Assembly (NCBI GenBank): GCA_017302255.1
Contig: JAFLDV010000035.1
Span: forward strand, 1-43,111
DNA from: Gammaproteobacteria bacterium
Lineage (GTDB): Bacteria; Pseudomonadota; Gammaproteobacteria; Enterobacterales; Alteromonadaceae
Length of the DNA: 43,111 nucleotides
Reading direction: 5' to 3'
The notes below the pieces were generated by a model, which ran no database searches, was not told the DNA's origin, and saw only the letters and a list, made by a program, of their open reading frames with translations. A program made the position numbers and the translations under genes. Shown piece by piece: positions 25,999 to 33,605 of the stretch; the first letter of the stretch is position 1; the number at the start of each line of letters is the position of its first letter.

Positions 25999-26868
25999 CT
26001 ATTGTTGGTATTTATCAAGAATTTCCTGATACTTGCCATTTTTTGCAATAGCGGTAAGGGCGTCGTTAAATGCCCCGACTTGCTGCGACGTCACTGATTT
26101 TTTACTAAACATTACAAACACATCACCACTACTGAGTTCAATTGAATGTCGACCAATTTGTTGCTCCAAGCCTTTTCGTCTTAACATCGAGCGAGCGACA
26201 AAGCTATCTTCAATCATCCCGTCAATTTCTTCGTCTAACAAACGGGCTACATTCAATTCGCTCAGTGAAGCTTCAACAAACTGTGCTTTAAATTTCTCAT
26301 CAGACAATAGCGTCGCAAACTCAGCACCGTAATAATACTCGCTAACGATCCCTACTTTTTTGCCTGCGGCTAAGAACTCATCAAGTGTGGTTTGTGGCAG
26401 TGACGCTGATGCAGCACTTCGCACAAACATCACAAATTGTTCTTTGCGATACGGTTTTGAAAAGTAAGCAAATTCTTCGCGAGCTGGAGTTACTGAAGCG
26501 CCAAGTAATAGATCAACGTCACCCGATTTAAGTTGGGTCATTAAATCCACCCAAGTTCCTTGTTTCATCTCGAGTTGACAGTTCATTTCATGGGCAACAG
26601 CTTGCATCAGTTCCACATCAAGGCCACTGGCTTTGTTATCGAGCCCCATAAACTGGTACGGCTCCCAAGCTTCAAAACCAAGTCGCAACAGACAATTTGC
26701 ATCTGGTGCCGTGTTGGCTTGAGGTTCGGTTGCAGGAGGTGTTGTTGCCGGCGCTCCCGATGTGCTCGCAGGCGGGGTTGCCGTGGGTTTGGTATTAGCT
26801 TGTTCGTTATTAGGGTTACAGGCGGTCAGGCAAAAAATTGTCAAGAACCATAAGATTGTTGTTTTCAT
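25999..26868 (-). CDS. Orphan substrate-binding lipoprotein (SBP family 3)
   Basis: 289 residues. The N terminus is a lipoprotein signal with the lipobox CLTAC (Cys17), followed by a low-complexity linker rich in Thr, Pro and Ala (about residues 22-52) that should act as a tether. From residue 58 the family-3 solute-binding fold is clear: LRLGFEAWEPYQFMG, ASGLDVELMQAVAHEMNCQLEM, DLMTQLKSGDVDLLLGASVTPAREEFAYFSKPY and NDALTAIAKNGKYQEILDKY. Such proteins normally deliver polar amino acids to an ABC importer, but no permease or ATPase is adjacent. It reads convergently with mutH, the two stop codons being 4 nt apart. The ligand is unknown. Confidence 0.88.
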   Translation of the reverse strand: MKTTILWFLTIFCLTACNPNNEQANTKPTATPPASTSGAPATTPPATEPQANTAPDANCLLRLGFEAWEPYQFMGLDNKASGLDVELMQAVAHEMNCQLEMKQGTWVDLMTQLKSGDVDLLLGASVTPAREEFAYFSKPYRKEQFVMFVRSAASASLPQTTLDEFLAAGKKVGIVSEYYYGAEFATLLSDEKFKAQFVEASLSELNVARLLDEEIDGMIEDSFVARSMLRRKGLEQQIGRHSIELSSGDVFVMFSKKSVTSQQVGAFNDALTAIAKNGKYQEILDKYQQ

Positions 26869-27007
26869 CAGCGGCCTCGGTAAGGTTGTCTATCCAAGCC
26901 AAGCTTAGTGCAAAAAACAACCTTTGCCGAACCGCAAGTGAACTTCCCTATTTTGTTAACACAACGAGTTTAAGTGAATTAAATTAACGTCGTTATGCCG
27001 ACAGTTT

Positions 27008-27802
27008 TTATGCAAACACCGTCACAGTTTGTCGACTAATTGCCACTAATTTGCCTGCAGCATCGATGAATTTGGCTTCAATATGGCTATAACCTTCATG
27101 GGCTGCATCAATTTCTGCGCGGTAATACCACCAATCTGTTGCCGCATAATCAAAGTCTGTCGTTAAAAATTCAAGACTCCAAGTCAGCGAACTTGCCGGT
27201 GCAGGCGCTTGTAACCAACTTAAGGTCGCTGGCGGCCACGCATCAATTAGTGCAATAACTGCTTCAACACTGCAAGGGCCTGATATCGCAGGTCCACTAA
27301 ACCTATTGCGACCGTGCATGTGCACCGATGCAGTCGCCGAAAATGGAAAACCGCCCTCGGTCAGTTCGTAATCAAAATGACGGGTGAACTCAGGCACTGG
27401 CCCTTGTTTTGGCAATTTTGCTAAAACTGGTGCAGAGAGGTCCATCAATTCAGGTTGATGCTCGACGCTGGACGGTCTTGCCGCGCCAAAGCTTGCTAGC
27501 ATGACCAGTGCGAGCTGATCTTGCTGATAAATTCGCACTTCGGCATGTTGCACCGATTTACCAACTCTTAAAATCTCACGCTTAAGTAGCGCTGGGCCTG
27601 GGGCAATAGGCGCAATAAAAGATACCGCAAGTGAACGCACTTTCGCCGCATCGCCAAGCAGAGCGCGCAAATACCGAAAAGCGATTGCCGCCGCCATTCC
27701 GCCAAACAATGCTCTACCCTGCCCCCAATCTGCGGGGATTTCAAAAACACACTGCTCACCGCTTTCGACATTCAGTGGTGCTAATACCTGTTGAAACTCC
27801 AT
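27008..27802 (-). CDS. Acyl-CoA thioesterase-like double hotdog protein
   Basis: 264 residues from the ATG at 27802, chosen over a TTG four codons earlier because GGAG lies 6 nt before the ATG. The sequence fits a tandem hotdog (TesB-like, 4HBT_3) thioesterase: WGQGRALFGGMAAAIAFRYL in the first hotdog, LAVSFIAPIAPGPALLKREILRVGKSVQHAEVRIYQ, and in the second half SLTWSLEFLTTDFDYAATDWWYYRAEID with SHIEAKFIDAAGKLVAISRQTV. Such enzymes hydrolyse acyl-CoA to free acid and CoA. It follows the desaturase by 35 nt on the same strand and is likely the third gene of that operon, so it may act on desaturated or excess acyl-CoA. That assignment is inference. Confidence 0.8.
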   Translation of the reverse strand: MEFQQVLAPLNVESGEQCVFEIPADWGQGRALFGGMAAAIAFRYLRALLGDAAKVRSLAVSFIAPIAPGPALLKREILRVGKSVQHAEVRIYQQDQLALVMLASFGAARPSSVEHQPELMDLSAPVLAKLPKQGPVPEFTRHFDYELTEGGFPFSATASVHMHGRNRFSGPAISGPCSVEAVIALIDAWPPATLSWLQAPAPASSLTWSLEFLTTDFDYAATDWWYYRAEIDAAHEGYSHIEAKFIDAAGKLVAISRQTVTVFA

Positions 27803-27837
27803 GGCAAACTCCAATCATTAAACTGTCAATCAATCGC

Positions 27838-28923
27838 TTAGCCCGGCAGCGAATAACGTAAGATCCGACGCAGTACTGTTAAATACTGCCCTGCGAAAGA
27901 GCCTGTATTGTAGGGGATCCCATGACGTTTAGCGATCTGTTGCACTTTTTTCGCCAACGCTGGGTAGCGCCAAGCTGGTAAATCTGGAAATAAATGGTGC
28001 TCAATTTGACAGCTCAGATGCCCGGTTAATATGTGCAACCAACGCGGCCCGGTAAAATTTGACGAGCCCAGCATTTGTCGATAGAACCATTGGCCACGGC
28101 TTTCATTGTGGCAATCCTCTTCTTTAAATGTATAAACTTGCTCGGTGAAATGACCGCAAAAAATCACCGTTGCGGTCCACCAATTCCGGATCAAATTGGC
28201 TAGGAAATTTCCAAGCAGCACCCAACCAAAGACTGGCCAGCATAAAAGTGGGAAAAAAACATAATCCTTGGCTAACTGCTTGAAGCCTTTACCAAAAAAA
28301 GCGCGTTTTAATTCGTGATCACTCACTTGGGTATGCCTATCCGCTTTTTTCTTACCGAAAAACACCCGTTGCGCAGCTAGCTCATGGTAGGACACACCCC
28401 ATTGAAACAATGTGCTCAACATAAAATAGGTGAAGACTTGCCAAAGGTTACGCAAACGCCAACGGAAATCGTTACTTAAACGTAATAAGCCATAGCCAAA
28501 ATCGCGGTCCTTACCAATAATATTGGTGAACGTATGATGCTCAAAGTTATGAGTGCGCTGCCAAGACTTCGCATCACAGGCGATATCCCACTCAAAATGC
28601 TTAGAATTAAGGTAGCGATGCTGCAGAAAATCATACTGGCCGTGCAACACGTTATGACCAATTTCCATATTGTCGATTATTTTTGCCAAAGCCAATAGCA
28701 AGACTGCTGGCAGTAAAAACCAAGCCGACCAAAAGCAACCAAGCATCAACACCCTACCAGTAATGGCAAAAATTCTCTGCCATTGCACAAGTTTAAGTAG
28801 GTAGTTGGCGTCGGCAACGCCTAAAGTTGTTCTCTCTTGCTGTGCAAGTTCCGTCAATTCGGCAGCGAGTTGCTGAGCAGTTGCTTCCGGTAATAATGGC
28901 GTAGTTGTTGTGATAGTTTTCAT
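27838..28923 (-). CDS. Membrane fatty acyl desaturase (DesB-like)
   Basis: 361 residues with hydrophobic spans near 55-82 and 222-255. All three histidine clusters of di-iron membrane desaturases are present: HNVLH (His90, His94), HNFEHH (His125, His129, His130) and QIEHH (His309, His310), plus an extra conserved His in CGHFTEQ (His258). This is the acyl-CoA or acyl-lipid delta-9-type desaturase family that includes Pseudomonas aeruginosa DesB. It inserts a double bond using O2 and electrons from a reductase; the gene just upstream (12 nt) encodes a fitting ferredoxin reductase-like partner. The operon would let the cell add unsaturation aerobically to exogenous or existing saturated acyl chains. 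AGG lies 6 nt before the ATG. Confidence 0.92.
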   Translation of the reverse strand: MKTITTTTPLLPEATAQQLAAELTELAQQERTTLGVADANYLLKLVQWQRIFAITGRVLMLGCFWSAWFLLPAVLLLALAKIIDNMEIGHNVLHGQYDFLQHRYLNSKHFEWDIACDAKSWQRTHNFEHHTFTNIIGKDRDFGYGLLRLSNDFRWRLRNLWQVFTYFMLSTLFQWGVSYHELAAQRVFFGKKKADRHTQVSDHELKRAFFGKGFKQLAKDYVFFPLLCWPVFGWVLLGNFLANLIRNWWTATVIFCGHFTEQVYTFKEEDCHNESRGQWFYRQMLGSSNFTGPRWLHILTGHLSCQIEHHLFPDLPAWRYPALAKKVQQIAKRHGIPYNTGSFAGQYLTVLRRILRYSLPG

Positions 28924-28935
28924 AGTAGACCTGAG

Positions 28936-29979
28936 TTATAACCGAATATCGACAGAAGTGACTGCTTCACTAATGCACAACTGGATAGGTTCTGCGCCCG
29001 CGCCAGACAGCTCGCCAGTCAGCAAATTCTTGACCTGACCTTGAAGTTTCTGGCATTGGCATTGTTGACAGATCCCTCGCCGACAACCGTATCGTGGATT
29101 TAAACCAGCTTGTTCAGCCAACTGCAGCAGCGTACCTTGGCCAGAAACTTGTTGTTGCGCACTTTCTCGGTGAAAAGTAACAGCCTGCACTAAAGCGTCG
29201 CTGCTAACGCCACCAAAAGACTCGGAACTGACACGATGTCCAAGCTGTTGCAGTGCTGGTTTTAATTGCTGGATCATCGGGGTTGGGCCGCAAAGATAAA
29301 AATCAGTCGCTGCCGGATCCGATATGTGCTGCATTATGCTATCGACCGATAATCGGGGTGAATTTTCTGTGTCGTGAGCAATAAAGTTAAACAGTGGAAA
29401 CTCAGCAGCTAAGGCGCGGAAATCATCATTAAAAACGCCATCACCACGATAGCTATAAATCAAGGTAATCGGCTGAGTCATTCTGGAAATGGATAACAGC
29501 ATGGCACGAATTGGCGTGATACCAGAGCCTGCAGCAATTAAACATAACGGCTTTTGTTGTTTAAGTACAAATTCGCCCTGAGCCTTTGACATATAGAGCC
29601 AAGAGCCTAAGAGCACAGATCGTTCTAACCAACGACTTAACTGGCCGTTTGCGACTAATTTAATTGCTAAATCAATAGTGCCATTTTGCTGAAACTCCTG
29701 CAGCGAAGAGCAGATACTAAAAGTCCGCTGCACTCGAGACCCATTAATTTCACACGATAAATCAATGTGTTGACCTGGTAAAAAACCATTAAAACCAGAG
29801 CTTGGCTTAAGCGTTAGCCAAACGTATCCCGCTTGCTTTTTTATTTTCAGAACTTTTGCCGCAATTGCGCCAGCTCGGTAATGCGGCACCAATAATCGGA
29901 CCAGAGGTTCAAAATAACTTCGAACCGAAGATTGCACCAACATACTTTCGGTGATGTGGCGGGTAAGAACAGACTTCAT
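28936..29979 (-). CDS. Ferredoxin reductase-like electron donor for the desaturase (DesC-like)
   Basis: 347 residues from the ATG at 29979 (GAG 7 nt upstream; a GTG two codons earlier is the alternative). The domain order is FAD-binding (RTFSICSS near residue 86), NAD(P)-binding (GSGITPIRAML near 152 and YLCGPTPMI near 228), and a C-terminal plant-type [2Fe-2S] domain with the C-x4-C-x2-C motif in YGCRRGICQQCQC (Cys299, Cys304, Cys307) and a fourth Cys near 335. This is the architecture of DesC/PA4889-type reductases that pass electrons from NAD(P)H to DesB. It is the first gene of the operon; the upstream region carries two candidate operators. Confidence 0.9.
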   Translation of the reverse strand: MKSVLTRHITESMLVQSSVRSYFEPLVRLLVPHYRAGAIAAKVLKIKKQAGYVWLTLKPSSGFNGFLPGQHIDLSCEINGSRVQRTFSICSSLQEFQQNGTIDLAIKLVANGQLSRWLERSVLLGSWLYMSKAQGEFVLKQQKPLCLIAAGSGITPIRAMLLSISRMTQPITLIYSYRGDGVFNDDFRALAAEFPLFNFIAHDTENSPRLSVDSIMQHISDPAATDFYLCGPTPMIQQLKPALQQLGHRVSSESFGGVSSDALVQAVTFHRESAQQQVSGQGTLLQLAEQAGLNPRYGCRRGICQQCQCQKLQGQVKNLLTGELSGAGAEPIQLCISEAVTSVDIRL

Positions 29980-30032
29980 TAGCACACTCTAAGCATTGAT
30001 TTCAGCGCACATTTGTACTCTATAATTAAATT

Positions 30033-30046
30033 AGAGTCTATACTCT
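30033..30046. promoter_or_regulatory. Palindromic operator before the desaturase operon, copy 2
   Basis: AGAGTCTATACTCT, with flanking TT and CA, matches the porin operator at 13461-13478 at all ten arm positions and differs in the spacer (CTAT versus CTGT). On the minus strand the flank reads TTGAGA, 5 of 6 to a -35 element, so the site overlaps a possible promoter of the desaturase operon. Confidence 0.6.
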
Positions 30047-30133
30047 CAATTTTAAATTAAATCAAACAACTGATTTTAATGAACATTTAAAATGACAGAC
30101 AAACATAAAAATGGTACACACGTCCATTTTTAC

Positions 30134-30151
30134 AGCGTACAACTGTGCGCA
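30134..30151. promoter_or_regulatory. Possible FabR/DesT-type operator
   Basis: AGCGTACAACTGTGCGCA is an imperfect palindrome: the arms AGCGTACA and TGTGCGCA agree at 6 of 8 positions around AC. It resembles the E. coli FabR site as I recall it (AGCGTACA, 2 nt, TGT-CGCT type), which controls unsaturated fatty acid genes. It lies about 155 nt upstream of the reductase start codon. Functional assignment is tentative. Confidence 0.4.
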
Positions 30152-30328
30152 ATAACTAATTACAGAATAGCCAAACGCTTAAATCTAGGCCCTAAGCCGA
30201 GCTTTCGCTAAAGTTGCAGCACGACAATTTACAAGGTTGTGAAACTTTATGGCGCAGCAACTGGATGAAGCTGCAAATAGCAGTGGGATTAAGATGGCAA
30301 AGCAGATGAACTTAGATTGGTTTAGCAG

Positions 30329-30362
30329 TCCAGCAACTGACTGATGCTAGTCAGTTGCTGGA
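30329..30362. other. Perfect 13-bp inverted repeat downstream of tpx
   Basis: TCCAGCAACTGAC (30329-30341) and GTCAGTTGCTGGA (30350-30362) pair perfectly with an 8-nt loop. It is 50 nt beyond the tpx stop (minus strand) but has no T-run on either strand. It may be a 3' stabilising or Rho-assisted end structure, or part of an unannotated small RNA. Confidence 0.6.
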
Positions 30363-30411
30363 TAATTGATGTTGGATGTTGTTAAAACATGCCGAACAAG
30401 AAGGCTGGTTA

Positions 30412-30909
30412 TTAATTCAGTGCGGCAATCGCTTGCTCGTATGATGGTTCGTCAGCAGTTTCAGCGACTTGCTCTGTGAATAACACTTTGCCATCAGTAC
30501 CGATAACAACCACTGCGCGTGATAACAAACCAGCTAGTGGGCCATTTGCAAAACTAACGCCATAGTCAGCACCGAATGAACTTCTAAAAGTTGAACCATT
30601 TAACACTGATTCTAAACCTTCAGCACCGCAGAAACGCGCCTGCGCAAATGGCAAATCAGCAGAAACACACAGCACTTTAGTATTTTCTAAGCTGCTCAAT
30701 GCTTGATTGAATTTGCGCACAGAAGTCGCACAAGTTGGGGTATCTACGCTTGGAAAAATGTTTAAAACCAAACGACTACCTGCAAAATCCGCTAATTTTA
30801 CATCGGCTAAACCAGCGCCGGTCACGGTAAAATCTGGGGCTTGGCTACCAATTGCTGGCAATTCGCCGACAGTTTGAAATGGATTGCCTTTAAGCGTCAC
30901 TGTTGCCAT
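30412..30909 (-). CDS. tpx: Thiol peroxidase
   Basis: 165 residues, an atypical 2-Cys peroxiredoxin that reduces hydrogen and alkyl (including lipid) hydroperoxides using thioredoxin. The peroxidatic Cys60 sits in FPSVDTPTCATSVRKFN and the resolving Cys94 in FAQARFCGAEGL, matching Cys61 and Cys95 of the E. coli enzyme; a further Cys81 is present. The N terminus VTLKGNPFQTVGELPAIGSQAPDF is diagnostic of Tpx. AAGGAG lies 7 nt before the ATG. It lies upstream of the desaturase operon on the same strand but is separated from it by more than 400 nt, so it is probably expressed on its own. Confidence 0.96.
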   Translation of the reverse strand: MATVTLKGNPFQTVGELPAIGSQAPDFTVTGAGLADVKLADFAGSRLVLNIFPSVDTPTCATSVRKFNQALSSLENTKVLCVSADLPFAQARFCGAEGLESVLNGSTFRSSFGADYGVSFANGPLAGLLSRAVVVIGTDGKVLFTEQVAETADEPSYEQAIAALN

Positions 30910-31006
30910 GTAAATACTCCTTTGAGTTCGATAAGTCGTGTGGGGATCTCAATCCCGGCCTGCAGAGAAATGCTGCCTGCTGGATATGGTTACGATTAAT
31001 CAGTTT

Positions 31007-31636
31007 TCAATAACTGTTACCAAAACCTTTTTTCGGTTTCGTCGGTTTTTGCTGGCGTAGCACATCAATTTTAAACACTACTTCGCCGCTTAAAGGTATA
31101 GAGACTTGGCCAATAGCCGGATCACTTTGCTGCCAAGGATGCCAAAGCTTTACCTGATATTGCCCGTCCGGAATATCAAGTAAATTTGCTACTCCTTGGC
31201 TATTAGTGACGGCCAAAAATGGACTATCACCAACATAAACATAAGCTTGCATATAATCGTGTATATTACAGCCCAGCGCGACAATGCCAGACTTTTCAAA
31301 GCGAACTGGCGCTTCGGGTTTGCCAGCATATAACTTCAATTCAAAAACTTTCGCTGGGGAAAACGAGTACACGTGGTGGCGAGTTTTATCTTGGTTGGGG
31401 AATTCGATAGCACTGCCTTTTTGTACGGCAGTGACAAAAGGCACAAAGGTTAAATCTTTTTGTGCAACACTGAGCGTGGTCAAACGTTCAGTCTGCGGAC
31501 TGGCGCTAACAAGCTCCACCACAGCGTCTTCAAGCGGTAAGCCATCCTGTGCTTGGATCTTTATTTCAATTGCTTGCGCTGAAGATGCAAACAAAAAACA
31601 TAACCATGCCCATAAGTGCGAAGATTCTTTTAACAT
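31007..31636 (-). CDS. Secreted cupredoxin-like protein (annotated elsewhere as methylamine utilisation protein)
   Basis: 209 residues from the ATG at 31636 (AGGA upstream; a TTG one codon earlier is possible). A signal peptide (WAWLCFLFASSAQA) is followed by a plastocyanin/azurin-like domain (about 22-135) with type-1 copper ligand candidates His87 or His88 in DKTRHHVYSF, Cys123, His126 and Met129 in LGCNIHDYMQAYV. A second region, SPFLAVTNSQGVANLLDIPDGQYQVKLWHPW, resembles a carboxypeptidase-regulatory/Ig-like fold. It should be a periplasmic electron carrier or copper-binding protein. It is transcribed divergently from an outer-membrane protein gene with 81 nt between the start codons, which suggests a shared control region. 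No methylamine dehydrogenase genes are present, so that name is misleading. Confidence 0.8.
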   Translation of the reverse strand: MLKESSHLWAWLCFLFASSAQAIEIKIQAQDGLPLEDAVVELVSASPQTERLTTLSVAQKDLTFVPFVTAVQKGSAIEFPNQDKTRHHVYSFSPAKVFELKLYAGKPEAPVRFEKSGIVALGCNIHDYMQAYVYVGDSPFLAVTNSQGVANLLDIPDGQYQVKLWHPWQQSDPAIGQVSIPLSGEVVFKIDVLRQQKPTKPKKGFGNSY

Positions 31637-31717
31637 CAACAGTGTTCCTGTGAGTAATTATCAACTAGATTACTACATAGCCAACCACAACGTTAGCCAA
31701 ATATTCAAGGAGTCGAA

Positions 31718-32959
31718 ATGAAAGCTTGGGCCTGTTTGGGGCTTTGTCTAGCGACTTTCCAGTTGGGAGCAGTTGAGATTGCCCCATGGCTGCAAATCTC
31801 AGCCAAAGGTGAAGCTGGTTACACCTCGGTACGTCAACAACCCAAAAGCCTGCGGCCTTGGTGGCAAGAAGGCACCGGCCAGCTCGCCGCTGCCCGTTCT
31901 GATTGGATGTTAGGCCCTCAATTGGCAAGTATTCATATAACCCCTGACAGTGATTTCTCAGCGACTATCAATGGCCAGTGGCAACAAATTCCGGACAAAG
32001 CGCTTGGACTTACCGAATATTGGATAAATTACGCGCCGCTCCCTATCTCAGGTTATCGTCTACGAGCTCGCGCGGGCTGGTTTTATCCAGCAATGTCATT
32101 AGAAAATAGCGATGTCGCATGGAGTTCACCTTACAGCAGCAGTTTTTCGGCGATTAATAGCTGGATTGGCGAGGAACTTCGTAGTCAAGGGGTTGAGTTG
32201 AGTTTAAGTCGCCCCGGTAACGCTTTTAATTCTGCGCATAATTTCACGGCTGTCGCTGGAGGCTTTCGGGGCAACGATCCGATTGGCACTTTGATTAGTT
32301 GGCGTGGCTTCGCCATTCATTCCAATCAAACCAATCTTAATCAAGATATTGATTTTGCCTATTACCCAAGTTTAGAGGTGCCGCCGCTAAACTGGCAGCC
32401 GAACTGGGTTAAACCCTTTGTCGAAATTGACGATCGTTTAGGTTATTACCTTGGCCTACATTGGCAATGGCAGCAGCAAACTGAGCTTAGATTCTATTTT
32501 TACGATAACAACGCAGACCCTTCCGCTTTTGCCATGGAGCAATATGCTTGGCATACCCAATTCTCCCATTTAGCATGGCATCAACAGCTCAATGACCGCT
32601 GGCAGCTCGTGGCACAGTGGATGAACGGCAATACAGAAATGGGTCCTGGGGTTGTCAACGTGGATTTTAACTTGTGGTTTCTATTGGCCAATTATCAGCT
32701 CGATGACTGGCAATTTAGTGCACGCCTCGATCATTGGCAGCAAATGGACCGAGATCTGACCCCACTGGACGACAATAACGGCAATGGTGAAGGCTTAACC
32801 GCGAGCGTCCAGTATCAATGGACCCCAGAAATCAGCGTGCAACTTGAATGGCTATTGATTGATACATCGCAACAATCCAGAGGCCAATGGCAGCATTGGC
32901 CTATAGATCGTAAGTTTGGTCAAAGCAGTTTGTTACTGGTCTGGCGCTTGCCGGAATAA
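31718..32959 (+). CDS. Predicted outer-membrane beta-barrel protein, function unknown
   Basis: 413 residues. A signal peptide of about 18 residues (cleavage after LGA) precedes a sequence dense in Trp, Tyr and Gln with alternating polar/aromatic residues, as in outer-membrane barrels; strands such as WQLVAQWMNGNTEM, WQFSARLDHWQQM and SVQLEWLLIDT recur every 20-30 residues. The C terminus ends LLLVWRLPE rather than in a terminal Phe. It resembles porin-like proteins found beside cupredoxin genes, but I know no function. AAGGAG sits 5 nt before the ATG. It is divergent from the cupredoxin gene and runs into the convergent LysE gene, the stop codons being one base apart. Confidence 0.75.
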   Translation: MKAWACLGLCLATFQLGAVEIAPWLQISAKGEAGYTSVRQQPKSLRPWWQEGTGQLAAARSDWMLGPQLASIHITPDSDFSATINGQWQQIPDKALGLTEYWINYAPLPISGYRLRARAGWFYPAMSLENSDVAWSSPYSSSFSAINSWIGEELRSQGVELSLSRPGNAFNSAHNFTAVAGGFRGNDPIGTLISWRGFAIHSNQTNLNQDIDFAYYPSLEVPPLNWQPNWVKPFVEIDDRLGYYLGLHWQWQQQTELRFYFYDNNADPSAFAMEQYAWHTQFSHLAWHQQLNDRWQLVAQWMNGNTEMGPGVVNVDFNLWFLLANYQLDDWQFSARLDHWQQMDRDLTPLDDNNGNGEGLTASVQYQWTPEISVQLEWLLIDTSQQSRGQWQHWPIDRKFGQSSLLLVWRLPE

Positions 32960-32960
32960 C

Positions 32961-33587
32961 CTATTGACCACTTAAGGCAAGCCACACGCCAACACCCAGC
33001 ATCAGACTGCCGGCAATGCGGTTAAGTAAACGCACGTTTTTCTCTTCAGAAAACAACATTCGTAATGCTTTCCCGCCGCTTGCATACAACAACATAGAGG
33101 CAAATTCCAGCAGGAGAATAATGCTGAGCAACACTAAAAGTTGGGGCCAAAATGCCAGTTTACTATCAATAAATGGCGGTAATAACGCCATATGAAAAGC
33201 CCAACCTTTTGGATTTGACACTGCAGTAATAAAACCTTGGCTAAACAACTGCACTGCCGAGATCTGCCGTACTTCACCAGCTTCGGGAATGGCTAACTTG
33301 CCTTTGGACTGCCACATTTGCAGGCCAACATACACCAAATATGCACCGCCAAGCCACTTTAGACCGACCAATAACCACGGCATGCTAGTAACCAGCGCGG
33401 CGACACCAAGCACCGCTGAAGCCGCAACCAAACCGACGCCGAGTAATTCGCCCCACATCATCCACAGTGTTCGACGTACACCAAGACTGATGCCAAGCGT
33501 CATGGCCAAGGTCATGCAAAGCCCAGGGGTGATAGATACAAATAAAAATGTCGGCACAAAAGCCGACATCAAAGCCAAGTTAATCAT
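32961..33587 (-). CDS. LysE-family amino acid exporter
   Basis: 208 residues with about six hydrophobic helices, standard for the LysE/RhtB family. Family features are the N-terminal FLFVSITPGLCMTLAMTLGISLGVRRTLWMMWGE, LKWLGGAYLVYVGLQMW, and the loop QLFSQGFITAVSNPKGWAFHMALLPPF containing the conserved NPK. These inner-membrane proteins export amino acids (lysine, threonine, homoserine, leucine) or related compounds; the substrate is not predictable. GAGAG just upstream of the ATG serves as ribosome site. It follows the sterol desaturase-like gene by 18 nt and is probably cotranscribed with it, though no functional link is obvious. Confidence 0.93.
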   Translation of the reverse strand: MINLALMSAFVPTFLFVSITPGLCMTLAMTLGISLGVRRTLWMMWGELLGVGLVAASAVLGVAALVTSMPWLLVGLKWLGGAYLVYVGLQMWQSKGKLAIPEAGEVRQISAVQLFSQGFITAVSNPKGWAFHMALLPPFIDSKLAFWPQLLVLLSIILLLEFASMLLYASGGKALRMLFSEEKNVRLLNRIAGSLMLGVGVWLALSGQ

Positions 33588-33605
33588 GCAGCTCTCGAGT
33601 CCACG

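Larger units (their letters stand above)
29980..30411. other. Upstream region of the desaturase operon, also downstream of tpx
   Basis: 432 nt without a convincing gene. From left to right it holds an ACTCTAAG half-site overlapping the reductase ribosome site (29986-29993), the palindromic operator (30033-30046) with another half-site ACTCTA at 30017-30022, an AAAAATGG/CCATTTTT inverted repeat (30107-30131), a FabR/DesT-like site (30134-30151), and a perfect 13-bp hairpin (30329-30362). A 39-codon frame starting at 30092 spans these elements and is not considered coding. Confidence 0.6.

Noticed and set aside
30092-30211. 39-codon frame (MTDKHKNG...) upstream of the desaturase operon
   Set aside because: No ribosome site, and it runs through an inverted repeat and the FabR-like operator; regulatory DNA is the better explanation.
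32961-33587. Lysine riboswitch before the LysE-type gene
   Set aside because: Only 18 nt separate it from the upstream gene in the same operon, leaving no room for an aptamer.
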